Below, piece by piece: positions 6,809-7,629 of a stretch of DNA of 7,629 nt; within the stretch, counting starts at the first letter, position 1, and the number at the start of each line of letters is the position of its first letter. The stretch is from Bacteroidales bacterium (GTDB taxonomy: Bacteria; Bacteroidota; Bacteroidia; Bacteroidales; ML635J-15). The position numbers and the translations under genes are program-made. The stretch spans positions 1 through 7,629 of the forward strand of contig JAQVPT010000173.1 of assembly GCA_028701945.1 (NCBI GenBank), in the 5' to 3' direction. The notes below the pieces were generated by a model. That model ran no database searches and was not told where the DNA came from. It worked only from the letters and a program-made list of their open reading frames with translations.

Positions 6809-7629
6809 ATGAAACTTACCGAACATGTAGAGCATATACGTCAGCTTATTGATAAAGCATTCCGTAACCGTTTGGGAAGAATGGGTATAAACGAAGGGCA
6901 GTTGTTGACAATTGAAACAATACCCGAAGAATATAAAGCTGAACGCAAACGGATTGAAACAATTCGTGAAGTTTTTATTGCAGAAACAGGTTCTGTTGCA
7001 AATGCTTACGAAAAGTTGGTTGAAGAGCTAACTTTTACTTTATTTAATCGGCTTGCTGCTCTTAAAGTTATGGAAGCACATACTTTGCATCCCGAAATAC
7101 TTACTCGTCGAGAAATTCATGGTGGGCGTTCTTTTGCGCATCTTGCTTGGCTTGAACAAAATCAAGCGTATAGAGAAGAAGAAGCAGAAGGTTTATTGCC
7201 GTTTATAGAATCTCAGTTCCTAAAACTATCCTCGGATATACCTCTGTTTAGTCAGGAGAATCCATACCACCTATTGCCAACTGCAATTGAACTTCAAAAT
7301 ATCATACAAGCATATAATCAAGTAGAAACAGATAATCAGGTTGAAGATGATATTTGGAAAAGCGATGATATTTTAGGCTGGCTATATGAGAGTTATAATA
7401 ATTATAAAAAAGCTGCTCACAAAGAAAGTGGCGATAAAACCGAATACAACAAGGTTAGCATACAAAGTCAGGTTTATACCCCTCGCTGGGTAGTGCAATT
7501 CCTTGTTGATAATAGTTTGGGAAAGCTATATTTGGAAATGTATCCCGATAGTGAAATTCGTAATAAATACAAAATTGCTCAAGCTCCTACAACTCAAATA
7601 AGAGAAGTTAAACCAATTCAAGAAATACG
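6809..7629 (+). CDS. pglX: BREX adenine-specific DNA methyltransferase PglX, N-terminal part
   Basis: The reading frame opens at the ATG at 6809 and stays open to the window end (273 complete codons), so the gene is cut by the edge, not broken. PglX is the BREX m6A methyltransferase, usually about 1200 residues, that marks host DNA at a non-palindromic site and is needed for defence. Seen here are the family N-terminus (MKLTEHVEHIRQLIDKAF), a helical segment with FTLFNRLAALKVMEAH around 76-91, the block SDDILGWLYESYN at 185-197, and QVYTPRWVVQFLVDNSLG at 221-238, the conserved YTP region that precedes the catalytic domain. The SAM-binding motif I (D-P-x-x-GSGH type) and the NPPY motif lie past the end and cannot be checked. 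It starts 8 bp after the upstream gene without its own promoter. Of 15 arginine codons, 12 are CGN, more than in the gene before it. Confidence 0.93.
   Translation, partial: MKLTEHVEHIRQLIDKAFRNRLGRMGINEGQLLTIETIPEEYKAERKRIETIREVFIAETGSVANAYEKLVEELTFTLFNRLAALKVMEAHTLHPEILTRREIHGGRSFAHLAWLEQNQAYREEEAEGLLPFIESQFLKLSSDIPLFSQENPYHLLPTAIELQNIIQAYNQVETDNQVEDDIWKSDDILGWLYESYNNYKKAAHKESGDKTEYNKVSIQSQVYTPRWVVQFLVDNSLGKLYLEMYPDSEIRNKYKIAQAPTTQIREVKPIQEI

Noticed and set aside
6809..7629. pglX as a truncated pseudogene
   Set aside because: The frame is open to the last base and the conserved YTP region is intact at its expected place. The missing catalytic domain is due to the window edge.

Overview
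The window holds the first part of a BREX phage-defence operon (type I gene order), most likely from a member of the Bacteroidota. Support for the host group: the DNA is very A+T-rich, no gene has a Shine-Dalgarno sequence before its start, and the only clear promoter candidate has the Bacteroidota form (TTTG, 19 bp, TAnnTTTG). The genus cannot be told from this sequence.

Layout, all on the + strand: bases 1-203 are a non-coding A+T-rich leader with the promoter candidate (24-54) and an 18-bp tandem repeat (171-206) that runs into the TTG start of the first gene. Then come brxA (204-962), brxB (940-1500, overlapping brxA by 23 bp), brxC (1514-5110, a large P-loop ATPase), an accessory gene with AlbA_2 / GHKL-type ATPase / winged-helix architecture (5112-6800), and the 5' part of pglX, the BREX adenine methyltransferase (6809 to the window end, cut by the edge). 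Junctions are a 23-bp overlap and gaps of 13, 1 and 8 bp, so this reads as a single transcript.

How the genes work together: in type I BREX, PglX methylates a non-palindromic site on host DNA, and BrxA, BrxB, BrxC, PglZ and BrxL are needed in various combinations for methylation and for blocking phage DNA replication. PglZ and BrxL are not in the window and would be expected downstream. The least ordinary part is the AlbA_2/GHKL gene placed between brxC and pglX with one base of spacing. It is not one of the six core genes and may be a regulator or an added effector. Smaller points of interest are a 9-bp perfect inverted repeat at the brxB-brxC junction, a duplicated 11-residue linker motif in the accessory protein, and a change in arginine codon use at the start of pglX.
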